From: Torreya grandis
Taxonomy: Eukaryota > Streptophyta > Pinopsida > Cupressales > Taxaceae
Direction: 5' to 3'
DNA: 64,000 nt
Assembly: GCA_037957365.1 (NCBI GenBank)
Contig: JARHVA010000398.1
Span: 3,088,001 to 3,152,000, forward strand
Shown: positions 46,394-55,487 of the stretch, one piece after another
Layout: the number at the start of each line of letters is the position of its first letter
Position numbering within the stretch: the first letter of the stretch is position 1
Position numbers and translations under genes: made by a program
Notes under the pieces: generated by a model
Told to the model about the DNA's origin: nothing
Seen by the model: the letters and a program-made list of their open reading frames with translations, nothing else
Database searches by the model: none

Positions 46394-47339
46394 TGTTAGG
46401 GTGTGGAGCTGAAAGCTTCACCTAAGGCAAACAGAAGGTTTTTCAGAGCATGACAGTCGCCAGCGTCGGTAGGCCACAACCGACGTTGGTCAGGGGACAG
46501 TGCAAGGAAAACTGACATCGGTAGGAGATCAGCCGGTGTTGGTCGCCTCTAATCAGGTAGGGACTGACATCGGTTGCCTGTGGCAGTCAAAACTGCTATT
46601 GATGGATAGTCAGTTAAGTGAACGTGGAGTTTGCATGATAAAGACCAGTTTGAGTCTTTGAGCCACTCGTCTAAATTAAGTGTATGCATGAGATCTATAT
46701 AATAGACTCATGGGTTGTATTGTTAAGTGTAGAACTTGCAGAATCCAAGTGTGGAGCTTGGAGAGTTCTTCCCATGGTGGAATCAAGTAGGATTCCCCAT
46801 GTATGTAAGATCAGGTTTGATAAGCAGGGTGTTGCAGGGTCATTGTGGAGATCTACATGTGATAAGTAAGATCAGGTTGGTCTGCAGGGATGTGTGTATG
46901 TGAGGGTCAAAATAGGATCAGCGGGGGAGTAAGATCAAGGTGACAGTAATACATCAGGAGCAGGATCATGGTGAGATCTACTTGGAGTATCGGTTCGTAC
47001 TCGATTGTACTGGATGTATAATGAGGTGAACAACAGCTTGTGTAAGTTGTTAGTTGTGACCTATGAGAGAAGATTACTCAGGTGGGAAGATTACTTGGAG
47101 CCCATGAGGAGGAATCCTCACAGAGGTGGAAGAAGAGCGTGATCTCTTTATTGTAATTTCCTTTGTAATGAGTTGAATACAATTGTGTGTTGCCTCTCAT
47201 ATTCTGTGTGTTTTCTCATTGATAGTTATTTGTTCTTCTGGTTATTTCTGCAATCTTTAGTTGCTTATACAATGGTAATCATGTGTGCTCTTAATTCTGA
47301 CAAGTTGTGTCAGAGCTTTGGGGAACTTAGGTCCTATCA
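46394..47339 (+). repeat. mini-copia 3' LTR
   Basis: It has the same length and ends as the left LTR, with scattered mostly transition differences. The palindrome array is present but more degraded (for example ACCGACGTTGGT near 46479). It is followed by the TGCTT duplication. Confidence 0.95.
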
Positions 47340-47344
47340 TGCTT

Positions 47345-48591
47345 CAGCAAGTAATGGTTTATGCTTAACATAAATTGTGTCGTCGATAGTTTCCATGTGT
47401 ATTGTTTTCCATAGAAACTATGTGAGATGGATTGTGTCATGTTGGTGGTCTAAAAATGTTTGGGTTGGTTTGGTTTGGTTGAGAAATAACTTGGTTGGAT
47501 TGTTTGTGACCAAGATGTATAAGAAGTGAAAGGCGTGTTGCTCTTTCATTGACAAGGACCAAAATGATAGCATAGATAGGGGTTGTTAGAACCGAGAGCC
47601 CCATTCATGCATTACGTCATTGACCATGGGTTGCGTTAGAGAGGTAATCGAATCACTTTGACATTAAAATGAGCTCGAAGTCCCTTGAGTAGGTGATGTG
47701 ATATGGGAGGATAGGGTAACCCATTTAGTAGGGATAACTTTGCCCCTTTTTATAGGAGACCCTGAGACGACTACAAGCCAAGTCCATGACTTTTTTTTTT
47801 TGAGCAGACTGATCAATGCAGGAAGTCTACATAGAGATGTCATTTTGCTTTGTGGTCATTTGTGAAGCTGATCGATGCGGGAAGCTTCTGAGAGTGCTGT
47901 TTGTAGCAAGATTTAGTCATAGCCATCCTTCGAGGGAGTGGTCTATATTTTTGCTTTATATATATTTGAGGTCTTTGAATAGCTGTCCTTCGAGGGAGCA
48001 GTCTATTAGCTACAACAATGATAGTATAGCTGTCCTTTGAGGGAGCAGCCTATCTTTTGATTTTGTGACCTTTTGATATTTTGACATCTCAATTTATTTT
48101 TGACAGAATTTTGAGTCATGGACAAGACTATAGAAGTTTAAGGGCTCCCTTTTATTAGGACAAAGCATCCATACTTTATAAAAGGGTTACATAGGATTTG
48201 TTTAGGGGAATAGGGTTGAAAGGTATGAAGATTAAGAGGACGGGGTTGCTCAAGGGACGAGCTCAAGTTAAATGTCAAGTGGATGAGTACTCAACTAACA
48301 GTAGAATAGTCACAGATGCAAGACATTAAGGAGCTCAAGTTCTGATAAGTCCCTGGTCCATGCTTGTGCATTGTGATGTAAGGTCCAAGCCAATTTGGAG
48401 CAAACTTGCCTTGTTTACTTCTTTCCAAATTGGTCACGTGTTAAAGATGATTAAGTTGGTTGATGCTTGGTCAAGGTCGGTTGGTGGTTGACATGAAGTT
48501 GGTTGAATGTTTAGTTGAGGTTTGGTCAATGGTTGGAATAGTCATGATAAGGGTGAATTCCCCCAGTTTTTAGGGAAAATGTTTGACATAT
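47345..48591 (-). other. Tat-2 non-coding region right of the mini-copia
   Basis: No pol motifs are visible on either strand. At 47925-48055 a short phrase close to AGCTGTCCTTCGAGGGAGCA occurs three times, spaced about 50 bp. A (T)10 run lies near 47792. This should correspond to the region after the protease in the element's sense direction. Confidence 0.5.
47925..48055. repeat. three-copy short repeat of TCCTTCGAGGGAGC units
   Basis: Copies near 47928, 47983 and 48032 read CATCCTTCGAGGGAGTG, TGTCCTTCGAGGGAGCA and TGTCCTTTGAGGGAGCA, each followed by a GTCTAT-like word. TTCGAGGGA contains a near-palindromic TTCGA core. Confidence 0.7.
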
Positions 48592-49041
48592 TTAGGTTGA
48601 GAGGGTGAGATTTTGATCTGCCAGGTTGGAGGCAGAAATCTTAAAATCTCGAATGGTGACAGAGGCAATGATTGGTAATGATTTGATTAAAGTGGCTAAT
48701 GGTTGGGGGTCATCAGGATGGACCTCCATTGATTGTAAGGCTTTGATAAAGGTTTGATGATGCTGTGGAGAGCTTGGAATGAGATCATATAAAGACATCT
48801 TCACAAGGGTCGTGTTGTGAGGTTGTTTCACCACGGAGTCAGGGATTGTCTTTGAGGATGCTAGTCGAGATGTGCCCAAGACAGTAATCTTGGGTTTTGG
48901 TTGTGGTGAAGGCTTGGTAGATGGATATGTCCAAGGGATAGAAACATGTCTTTTCCCTTTATCCTTTTGGGTCGGTGGGCTAGTGGTCAAGTTGACTGTG
49001 TTGATTTTGAATAATGGGGTTAAAGGCGGTGGAGGGACCAT
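48592..49041 (-). pseudogene. Tat-2 protease N-terminal remnant
   Basis: A 149-codon open frame on the minus strand starts with a Pro/Lys-rich linker. It then reads LVKMSLYDLIPSSPQHHQTF, IKALQSMEVHPDD, PLATLIKSLPIIASVTIRDF, the pattern (ISLYDLL..SP.H...L...L) that leads into the Tat/Ogre protease. The catalytic DNGS-type box would follow but is absent; the frame stops and non-coding sequence begins. The protein therefore ends at the entry of the protease, which fits a pol-less element. Confidence 0.65.
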
Positions 49042-49149
49042 AGTCTTGTGTGGAGATCCCGATTTAGGTGATGATGTTTGTGAGGCATGTGATGGTGTTG
49101 ATGATGTGTTGAATGGGAGGTCAAGAGTATCCTTGATGAGAAGGGTATC

Positions 49150-49470
49150 CTTATTCCGGTGTTGGTGAATGATAGCTTTAAGAGTGCAACAACGCTCAGT
49201 GTCATGTCCTGGTGTGCGATGATAGTGACAAAATTTAGTGTTATCGAACCAAGATGGTCTTGATCTGAGAGTAGGTTTGTTGATAATATGGTCAAGAAGA
49301 AGGGTGTCTTTCTCCCAACATCAGTGAATGACAACCTTGAGGGCACAATAATGCTCGGTATCATGCCGATGGGTGCGATGATAGGCACAAATCTGAGTGT
49401 CATCGAACCAGGGTGGTTTTGGTCTGAGAGATTGATATGGTTTAAGAGGTGGAGTACTGATGCGAGAAGA
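49150..49470 (-). pseudogene. Tat-2 gag: tandemly duplicated CHHC knuckle modules
   Basis: On the minus strand two related modules follow each other with a period of 159 bp (53 codons). The upstream one reads PPWFDDTQICAYHRTHRHDT with its knuckle at 49389-49345 and one extra residue before the last Cys. The downstream one reads PSWFDNTKFCHYHRTPGHDT with its knuckle at 49230-49186 and a CC end. Both continue ALK/TLK..IIH..DTLL, the helix and DxLL tail seen after the primary knuckle. A stop lies between them. This makes three knuckles in this gag. Confidence 0.82.
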
Positions 49471-49620
49471 TTGTAATAATTGTCATAACAACAAGGCATA
49501 AGATCTTGCTCATGGGTCTACGTGTTTTGTTGCAGTAGGGGTTGATGACTTTTGTTTTGGAGGCATAGGAGGCATTGGTCATTTTAGAGGAAATATATGT
49601 TTAATGGGTTGAGAGAGTAA

Positions 49621-50166
49621 TCAAGGCAATTTGCCTCTGTGAGGTATGGGAGTAGGAAGCACTCCTGTTAAGATGGATGGATGTGGGCCCAAAATAGAGG
49701 GCAATAATGAAGGTGGGGGAGGAATTCTCTGGTGTGGTTTAGTAGCCTTCTTTGGTTTGGTTTGAGGGCCACTATTGTGCGAGGCAAGGTTAGAGTTTAC
49801 CCTCACTTGTGGGTGAGTGAGGTTTGATATAGGCTGAATGTCGAGAGATTTAATCTCTTTAAGCATGATGGACGCCTGTGTGGGTTTGGGTTCTGATATG
49901 GATGGGGGAGAGTGAGATGTAGTGATCTCAGGCAAAAGGCAAGAGAAAACCATCACTGGGTCTTCCTCGGTTGAAGTGGGTGAAGAGATAGGGTCTTCTC
50001 TTGGTGGAGAAGAAATAGGAGAATGTGGCTCCTCAAGAGGATAGAGGGTAGGGATGATGGTGCCTTCTACTTGTGGTTGAGGAGTAGGAAGGGTAGGGTC
50101 CTCCATTGGTAGGATGAATGATGAAGGTGGGGCTAATGGCGTTGGTATGGTTGAAGTGTCCTCCAA
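49621..50166 (-). pseudogene. Tat-2 Pro/Ser-rich gag linker
   Basis: A 181-codon open stretch on the minus strand is rich in Pro, Ser, Thr and Glu (for example SPISSPPREDPISSPTSTEE) with no known domain. It lies between the first knuckle and the duplicated knuckles. Low-complexity linkers are common in long Tat gag proteins. Its openness over 540 bp in a decayed element probably reflects low age plus composition. Confidence 0.6.
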
Positions 50167-50262
50167 TATAAGAGAGGTCAGTGGAGGACTACTAGGAGAA
50201 AAAAGTTCTACTACCTGTAATGGGCAAATAGGAGAAGAGAGCTCTTCTACCTGTGGAGGAGG

Positions 50263-50850
50263 TTAGTCAGGGACAAGAGGCGAGACCGTGTTGACCATGC
50301 ATATATCATGCTCTTGGGAGCTATCGGTCATGGTCTGGACGTTGTTTTGATTAGGAGGATGGTTAGGAAAAGGTTGTCTAAAGATGTTGATATTTTGATT
50401 GGGTGGCGGGTTTGGGTTATCCAAAACAAGATCCCCCTTGTCTATCATGTCTTGAATGATGTTTTTGAAGGTTCAGCAGTTGTTGATGTCATGGCCTTGG
50501 ACACGGTGATAGTGACAGAAGTCATTCTCCCTATACCAGGTAGGGAGAGCTTTTGAAGGGTCGAATTGAGGTTGTCAGATTGGAGGGAGATTAAGGACCC
50601 CCTGCTTGATGAGTTTTCCAAAATGGAATCGTATGATTCTCCAAGTGGAGTGTATGAACACTGGATGTACCGTTGTTGGAATTGTTTTGTGATGCTTTGA
50701 GATGTGGAGGGTTGAGATTGGTTGGTTGTTGTTAAAGATGGTGATCTAACGACCACAGTGTTTGCCACTCCTTTAGACTTGGAGTGGGAAGAAGAAGAAG
50801 GTCTAGAAGAAGAAGGGTCATCGACTTTTGCATTGGTATTACACAATTTG
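50263..50850 (-). pseudogene. Tat-2 gag C-terminal part with first CHHC knuckle
   Basis: On the minus strand the frame reads RYIQCSYTPLGESYDSILEN, then after frame changes WYRENDFCHYHRVQGHDINN with the knuckle C-X2-H-X4-H-X4-C at 50517-50476. TFKNIIQDMIDKGDLVLDN follows, and then an Asn/Pro-rich stretch (50448-50263). This is the standard Tat gag end. One TGA follows the last Cys. RNA packaging is the expected role. Confidence 0.85.
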
Positions 50851-51703
50851 ACCCTGTCCTCTTCAATAGTGTAGAGTTCAAGCTTTCAGGCCATGGTGAA
50901 AGCTTCGTCAAAAGTGCAGAATGTTTGAACCCGCAAGGTGGATGAGATGTGCTTGGCACATGCTCGAGAAAAGAGCTTGATGAGCTCAGGTTAAGGTAAA
51001 GGGAAGGAGAGTTGATTGATTAAGCCTCTCCAATGGGCTACAAAATTGACTATTGATTCGTTGTCAAACTGCCTGATAGAGTAGAGGTCTGTGATTGAGA
51101 CTTTGTTGGTTATATTGATCAAAAAGTGGTCAAAGAATAATTGGGTGAGTTGAGTGAATGAAAAGAGAGAGTGATTGGTGAGAGAGATGTACCAATCAAG
51201 GATAGGGTGAGGAAGGTGCGTAATAAAAACACATCATCATGCGTTATGAGATAATAAGCATGTCTGAATGCTCGTAGATGTTGCCGTGGGTCTTCCTTAC
51301 TCTAGAAGCAAGTAAAATTTGAAAGCTCCCACTGACTGGGATACGGTCGGATTGGGATAGAGGGATGGATGGGTTCATTTCAAATTTGGTCATATGAAAG
51401 GACATTGCTTAAACCGAAAATGGAGGTCTCAAGATAAGACATTTTGTCCATTAGCATTTTGATGAGATCAGCTGACAGATTGGTAGATGGGGTGCCCCCT
51501 AGGTTGTAAGGTGCTTGGAAGGTGCTAGAAGAGATGTATGACGTAGTTGGTTGCATTTGTATAGGCGCAACGTATTGATAACTAGTCATAGGGACAGAAA
51601 TGGAAGCCAAGGGCAGTTGTGTCATGAAGGTAGAAGGCATAAGTTGACTAAATACCACCAAAGGTGGTTGCATGGCGGCATTGGCAAAAGGGGAGGTAGA
51701 CAC
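50851..51703 (-). pseudogene. Tat-2 gag capsid remnant
   Basis: On the minus strand 51703-51380 is open and ends with LIKMLMDKMSYLETSIFGLS, a helical stretch. Across frameshifts EDPRQHLRAFRHAYYLITHD follows, then ITDLYSIRQFDNESIVNFVA, HWRGLINQ and FSRACAKHISSTLRVQTF, CTFDEAFTMA. This is the DP..HL..F...... W...F pattern of the Retrotrans_gag domain. Several stops and at least two frameshifts are present. Confidence 0.78.
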
Positions 51704-51889
51704 TCATGCATTTATAGGCGCAAGAGTGTGTGGAGTCGAGACAATCAAGTTCTGGTATGATGTAAAACTTGGTTGAATTGCGTGTGGTTGAGGGGGTAAT
51801 GAAACCCTGATGGAGGTCAGTCCAAAAATAGATGGGGAGGCCAAACTTTGTGTATTGGCCATGGTCGGGTTAATGGTTGAGGTAATAGT

Positions 51890-52192
51890 CTAAGTCATAA
51901 AAGGCTGGGTAGCGGATGGTGTTGATGTCATCGCCGCTTCACCCGAAAGGTCTCGCATTTGGTTTCTTGTGAGATAGTGTTGGAGAGCCTTGACGTTGTG
52001 GTCAAGGAGTCTCTCAAAGTTTGGGTCCCCTTTTGGGACAATTGAAGGTTGATTGGGAGTTGGTCGGGTAGGAGTTCGTTCGGTCTTTGAATGATACTCC
52101 ATTAGAGGACTAGGCATAGATGGAAAAGGCGGGAGTGGTTGTTGCCTTGCTTGGTCAAAAAGAGTCTTGGTTTGACTGTGTGTCAAAACCAT
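51890..52192 (-). pseudogene. Tat-2 gag N-terminus
   Basis: The minus-strand frame starts MVLTHSQTKTLFDQARQQPL, close to the MVLTRSSSTRFFNQ start of the gypsy gag at 23915, which supports this ATG as the true start. A Pro-rich stretch follows, then FERLLDHNVKALQHYLTRNQ. It ends at a stop at 51890; the next part of gag continues in another frame. Confidence 0.78.
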
Positions 52193-53267
52193 TCAAGGCA
52201 AGAGGGGTCAAGTTTCAAAAACTGTGTTTTTTAGTCTCAGAAAACCAAGATGGATGTTGGACATCAAGAAAGTTGGGTTTTAAGCTTGCTGTTTGGTAAA
52301 AAAGATTTAGACAGTGACCGACGTCGGTTGAAAAAATGATGTCGGTGAAGTAGATTGTCGATGTCGGTCAGATAACTGATGCTGGCTAAGAAAGGTGGCT
52401 GACGTCAGTGGAAAAACTGATATTGGTTACTGTGTTTTCCAAAAACTCAAAAAATTTGAAAGTTTTTGGAAAAAAAAGAAGAAAATGTCCTCACTAGCTC
52501 AAAAAACCAGATAAAAACAGAAAAATAGATGGAGACAGGCAGACCCTAAGCGTTAAATCCTAAGAATAAACTTTTAGAATCATGTTGGCTTATGCCTTAG
52601 AATGTGTTTGGGAAGTTGGCTTGTAGAATGGGTTCTATAAGAGGTAGTCTAAAATTGGTTTTGGGTTAGTTTCGGTGCTCAAGAGTCTATGTTAGGTTCT
52701 GTACTTGGCCTGGTGCTAAGGAGCAAGCTCTCCTCACTTCACGAGCCCAGTGATAAGGTGGTCTCGCTTAGCCAGTATATACTTCCCCTAGAGATTATCC
52801 TCTGCCAGAGAATAGAGTGGGCTCTCCCCTTGGTAGTGAAGTCCAAGTGGGATTGCCGGGATGGGTAAGGTATCCGCTAGGTGATGAAATCCTAGTCGGA
52901 CCTTGTCTCAGGTAAGTTAAGATGTTTGAGTTTGTGCAAGTGGTTTGGATGTGTAACATAAGTGGACTACGATTTATTCATGATGTGATTTTAATTACTA
53001 GATGTGTGGACTAAATATGCATTCAGACAGAAATGAGATGCAATAGATTTTAAGCCCAAATTAAAGTGTGCGTTTGGATGCAGACAAATGGAGAAAATAT
53101 TGAAGAGTATGAGTTGACTAGTCTAAGATGCAAGAAAAGAAAGAAAAAGAATTATTCTTTTTAACTTTGCTGATAGTGTCTTTTGGAAGAGATAGAAGAA
53201 AGAGATGTAAGGAGAAACCTAATGCACCTATATGAAAAAGTAAGAAAAGAACCCAAGGAAGACCCTA
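52193..53267 (-). other. Tat-2 5' leader
   Basis: About 1.1 kb of non-coding leader lies between primer site and gag start. It contains a six-copy palindrome array (52317-52427). Nothing else recognisable was found. Confidence 0.6.
52317..52427. promoter_or_regulatory. palindrome array in Tat-2 leader
   Basis: Six copies start at 52317, 52335, 52357, 52375, 52398 and 52416, spaced 18, 22, 18, 23 and 18 bp, so a pair repeats every 40-41 bp as in the LTR array. The first is the perfect ACCGACGTCGGT; 52398 reads GCTGACGTCAGT. It lies downstream of the LTR in transcribed RNA, so it could act as DNA or as RNA hairpins. Confidence 0.65.
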
Positions 53268-53290
53268 GTGTCCCACATGGCGTGCCATAA
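53268..53290 (-). other. Tat-2 primer binding site candidate
   Basis: On the minus strand TTATGGCACGCCATGTGGGA follows the LTR end. Its GGCACGCC..GTGGGA shape resembles the TGGCGCCGT..GTGGGA primer sites of Tat elements with CpG decay. The tRNA is not assigned. Confidence 0.55.
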
Positions 53291-54703
53291 TGTTTCTAAT
53301 CAAGTTTTCACTTTTCTACATTCAAAAGGAATAAGAATCTAAAAGAAATGGTCTAGGGTTAGATGTTACCCGGATGAGGTCTGTACATCGTTATCCAGAC
53401 GTTATAGGGACTCCTCTTTGGTTGTGGAGGATGACACCTGTAGAAGAAAGAGACTCAAACACAGAGGTTGTTAGATAGGTAGATGGTGGGTTTCCAAGCA
53501 AAGCTTGATCCCAAAAGTGCAGAGACTTCCTTGAGGGATGACAACCCACTAGTAGATAAAAAAGAATGTCTGATAAAGAGCAAAATATTGCTAGAAATAG
53601 AGATGATAAAAGACTGAATTAAAAGAAATAAAAGCAAATGCATACCTGAATGGGGCAAGCTGTCTTCCATAGTCATCAGCGTCAGTTAGTCTGTCGACGT
53701 CGGTAGGTCAAGGTCACCGACGCCGATTAGTCTATCGACGTCGGTAGGGGCAATGGGCCTAGTGGCCTACGTCGGTCGAGGAAATGGTCTTGGACAGGGT
53801 CTAGACGAGTTTATGGTCTGTTTATGGTCAGCAAGATGGATTGAGGTGTCTGAGAGTCTGTTTGGAGGTCTGTGCAGGGTTTACAAGGCAGAAAGTATGG
53901 TCTAAAAGAGGGACCAGACAAAGGATTGGGGTGAAAGGGGAGAATAAGGATTCAGGTCTGGTCTGGTTGATAGCTGGGTCTGGGTGGTGATATGGCTTAG
54001 AAGCAATAAACATAAAACTGATTACAGAGACATTCTAAGCTACTAAAATGACATAAAAGAAGAATACTTACCTCTTGCCTGCTAAAGAAGAAGTGTAGGA
54101 AACCTGTTGCTGATGCTGCTGAATGTAGAAGACTACCTGCAGAGTGGAGTGACTGTACCCTGTGATGCTTGGTGTGTGCCTGAGAGAGAGAGAGAGGTCT
54201 GATTTCAGGTCAAGCAGATCTGAAGATTGGAGGTTTGAAAGATTGAAGATTGAAAGATCAGATCCAAATTTTAGACGCAGAACACAGTTTTGAAGGCAAC
54301 CAATGCCGGCAATACCGTCGATGTCGGTTGACTACTGACTGACGTCAGCAGCCAAAGAATAGGAAAAAGGGCTAAAAATAGCCTTTTGTCTATTCTTCCT
54401 TCTGTCTGAGGTCAACTGGTCATGGGAAAATGGTCAAAGGTGGGTTTAAGTGGTCATGAGGATGAGTGGGAGAATGAAATGGGGTCTTAAGTCATTTAAG
54501 ACTTGGCACGGGGTAGTGGAGGGCATCCAAGGAGAGGTATCCTAGGAGGGGTGAGGTGGCAAGGAGAGAGAAAGAATTATTAATTCAAAATAAGATAATT
54601 ATTTTAAATTAATAAGACATAAGTGGGTTAGGGATGGTTAGAAGTTAGAAAGGGACCAAGGGGGGAGGACGACCAAGGAGTAGACACGATTTCGGTGTCT
54701 ACA
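53291..54703 (-). repeat. Tat-2 5' LTR
   Basis: It is collinear with 42374-43781 throughout. Palindrome arrays lie at 53675-53776 and about 54299-54350, and an (AG)n run at about 54182-54196 is two units longer than in the other LTR. The minus-strand TATA word of the other copy is mutated here (CTGTTTATGG on the plus strand). It ends at TCTACA, followed by GTGGG. Confidence 0.95.
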
Positions 54704-54708
54704 GTGGG

Positions 54709-55480
54709 AAACAACATATAGAAAAGACTAGTCCACTTATAAAGGATGGTTCATAAAGTATAGGAAACCAATCCTTGATCTCCTGATATGAAAAATAATT
54801 GTAATGAGTTTCCTATTACTGCACAAAGGCATTTGACCTAGAACCTCTTCTATTGTTCATACCAAGAAGAAACATGCTAACCAATTTTATATGTCTAGAA
54901 GGGTGATGAAGGAGCAGAATGGTTTTTTAATGTTTTCAAGACCTCAAAAGTAGTTAAAAGGTAAGGATGAGTCCATATAGGTTTAAGAGCCATTGGATAA
55001 GGTTTACACACATGACACCTTCCTTTAGAGGCTGTATAACTTCTAAAACTACCCAAATTGCCACTTTTTTTATTGTTTCAATAGAGTACCTACAAGTTTC
55101 AATTAGGGACTGACATTATTGACATATATCTAACACATAAATGTTGATAAGGACTTTGGAATACTTATTTTTCTTAGAAAACCATACCACCTTCATAAAT
55201 GACCCTAATATGATCCCTTAAGTGACATATAATGATTTATGAAGGAAAATGACTATAACCAAGGTGATGACATATTAAATGACATAAAATAAGATCATGA
55301 AACACCCTATAAGACCATAATATAATACTATACAAGTTTTGGACTATAATGGGGTTGACCTATTTTGACTTGTGGTCAAAATAGTCAACAATACCATTAG
55401 ATGATTTCCAAAATGAAGAAACACTGTCATAATTCCTGGGTCTTAGAGATGGTTTACCAATTGGAATCTGATGCCTAATT
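54709..55480. other. spacer right of Tat-2, no genes seen
   Basis: Frames are closed. This should continue the sequence at 42373 and probably belongs to the same unresolved insertion or to Tat-1. Confidence 0.4.
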
Positions 55481-55487
55481 TAGAGAG

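Larger units (their letters stand above)
45171..47339 (+). mobile_element. mini-copia: two 946-bp LTRs around 277 bp
   Basis: Left LTR 45171-46116 and right LTR 46394-47339 both run TGTTAGGG...CCTATCA and have equal length. The 277-bp internal part holds a tRNA-iMet primer site, a leader, a 3' untranslated piece and a polypurine tract, with no coding sequence. Leader and 3' piece match those of the copia at 19513-23502 (GATTACAGGTCA.., TCTAA.TGAGTGGGAGTA, GGTGCARCTATTTATCTCCA), so it is a deletion derivative of the same family. It resembles TRIM elements in layout, but its LTRs are longer than theirs. It needs enzymes from a related element. Confidence 0.96.
42374..54703 (-). mobile_element. 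Tat-lineage gypsy element ('Tat-2'), gag but no pol
   Basis: LTRs of 1408 and 1413 bp (42374-43781 and 53291-54703) are flanked by a perfect GTGGG duplication. Transcription runs right to left: primer site at about 53290, gag on the minus strand (52192 to 49160), the start of a protease-like domain (49041-48592), then non-coding DNA and a polypurine tract at 43782. RT, RNase H and integrase are absent. A 2169-bp mini-copia interrupts the 3' half. It is a non-autonomous or deleted Tat element that inserted into Tat-1 or its surroundings. Confidence 0.95.

Noticed and set aside
48872..49168. Plus-strand open frame of 98 codons, Gly/Val-rich
   Set aside because: It is antisense to the Tat-2 protease-entry frame, which has a recognisable pattern.
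49020..49499. 159-codon minus-strand open frame
   Set aside because: It overlaps the duplicated knuckles in another frame. The knuckle frame gives clear CHHC modules, so this one is a shadow.
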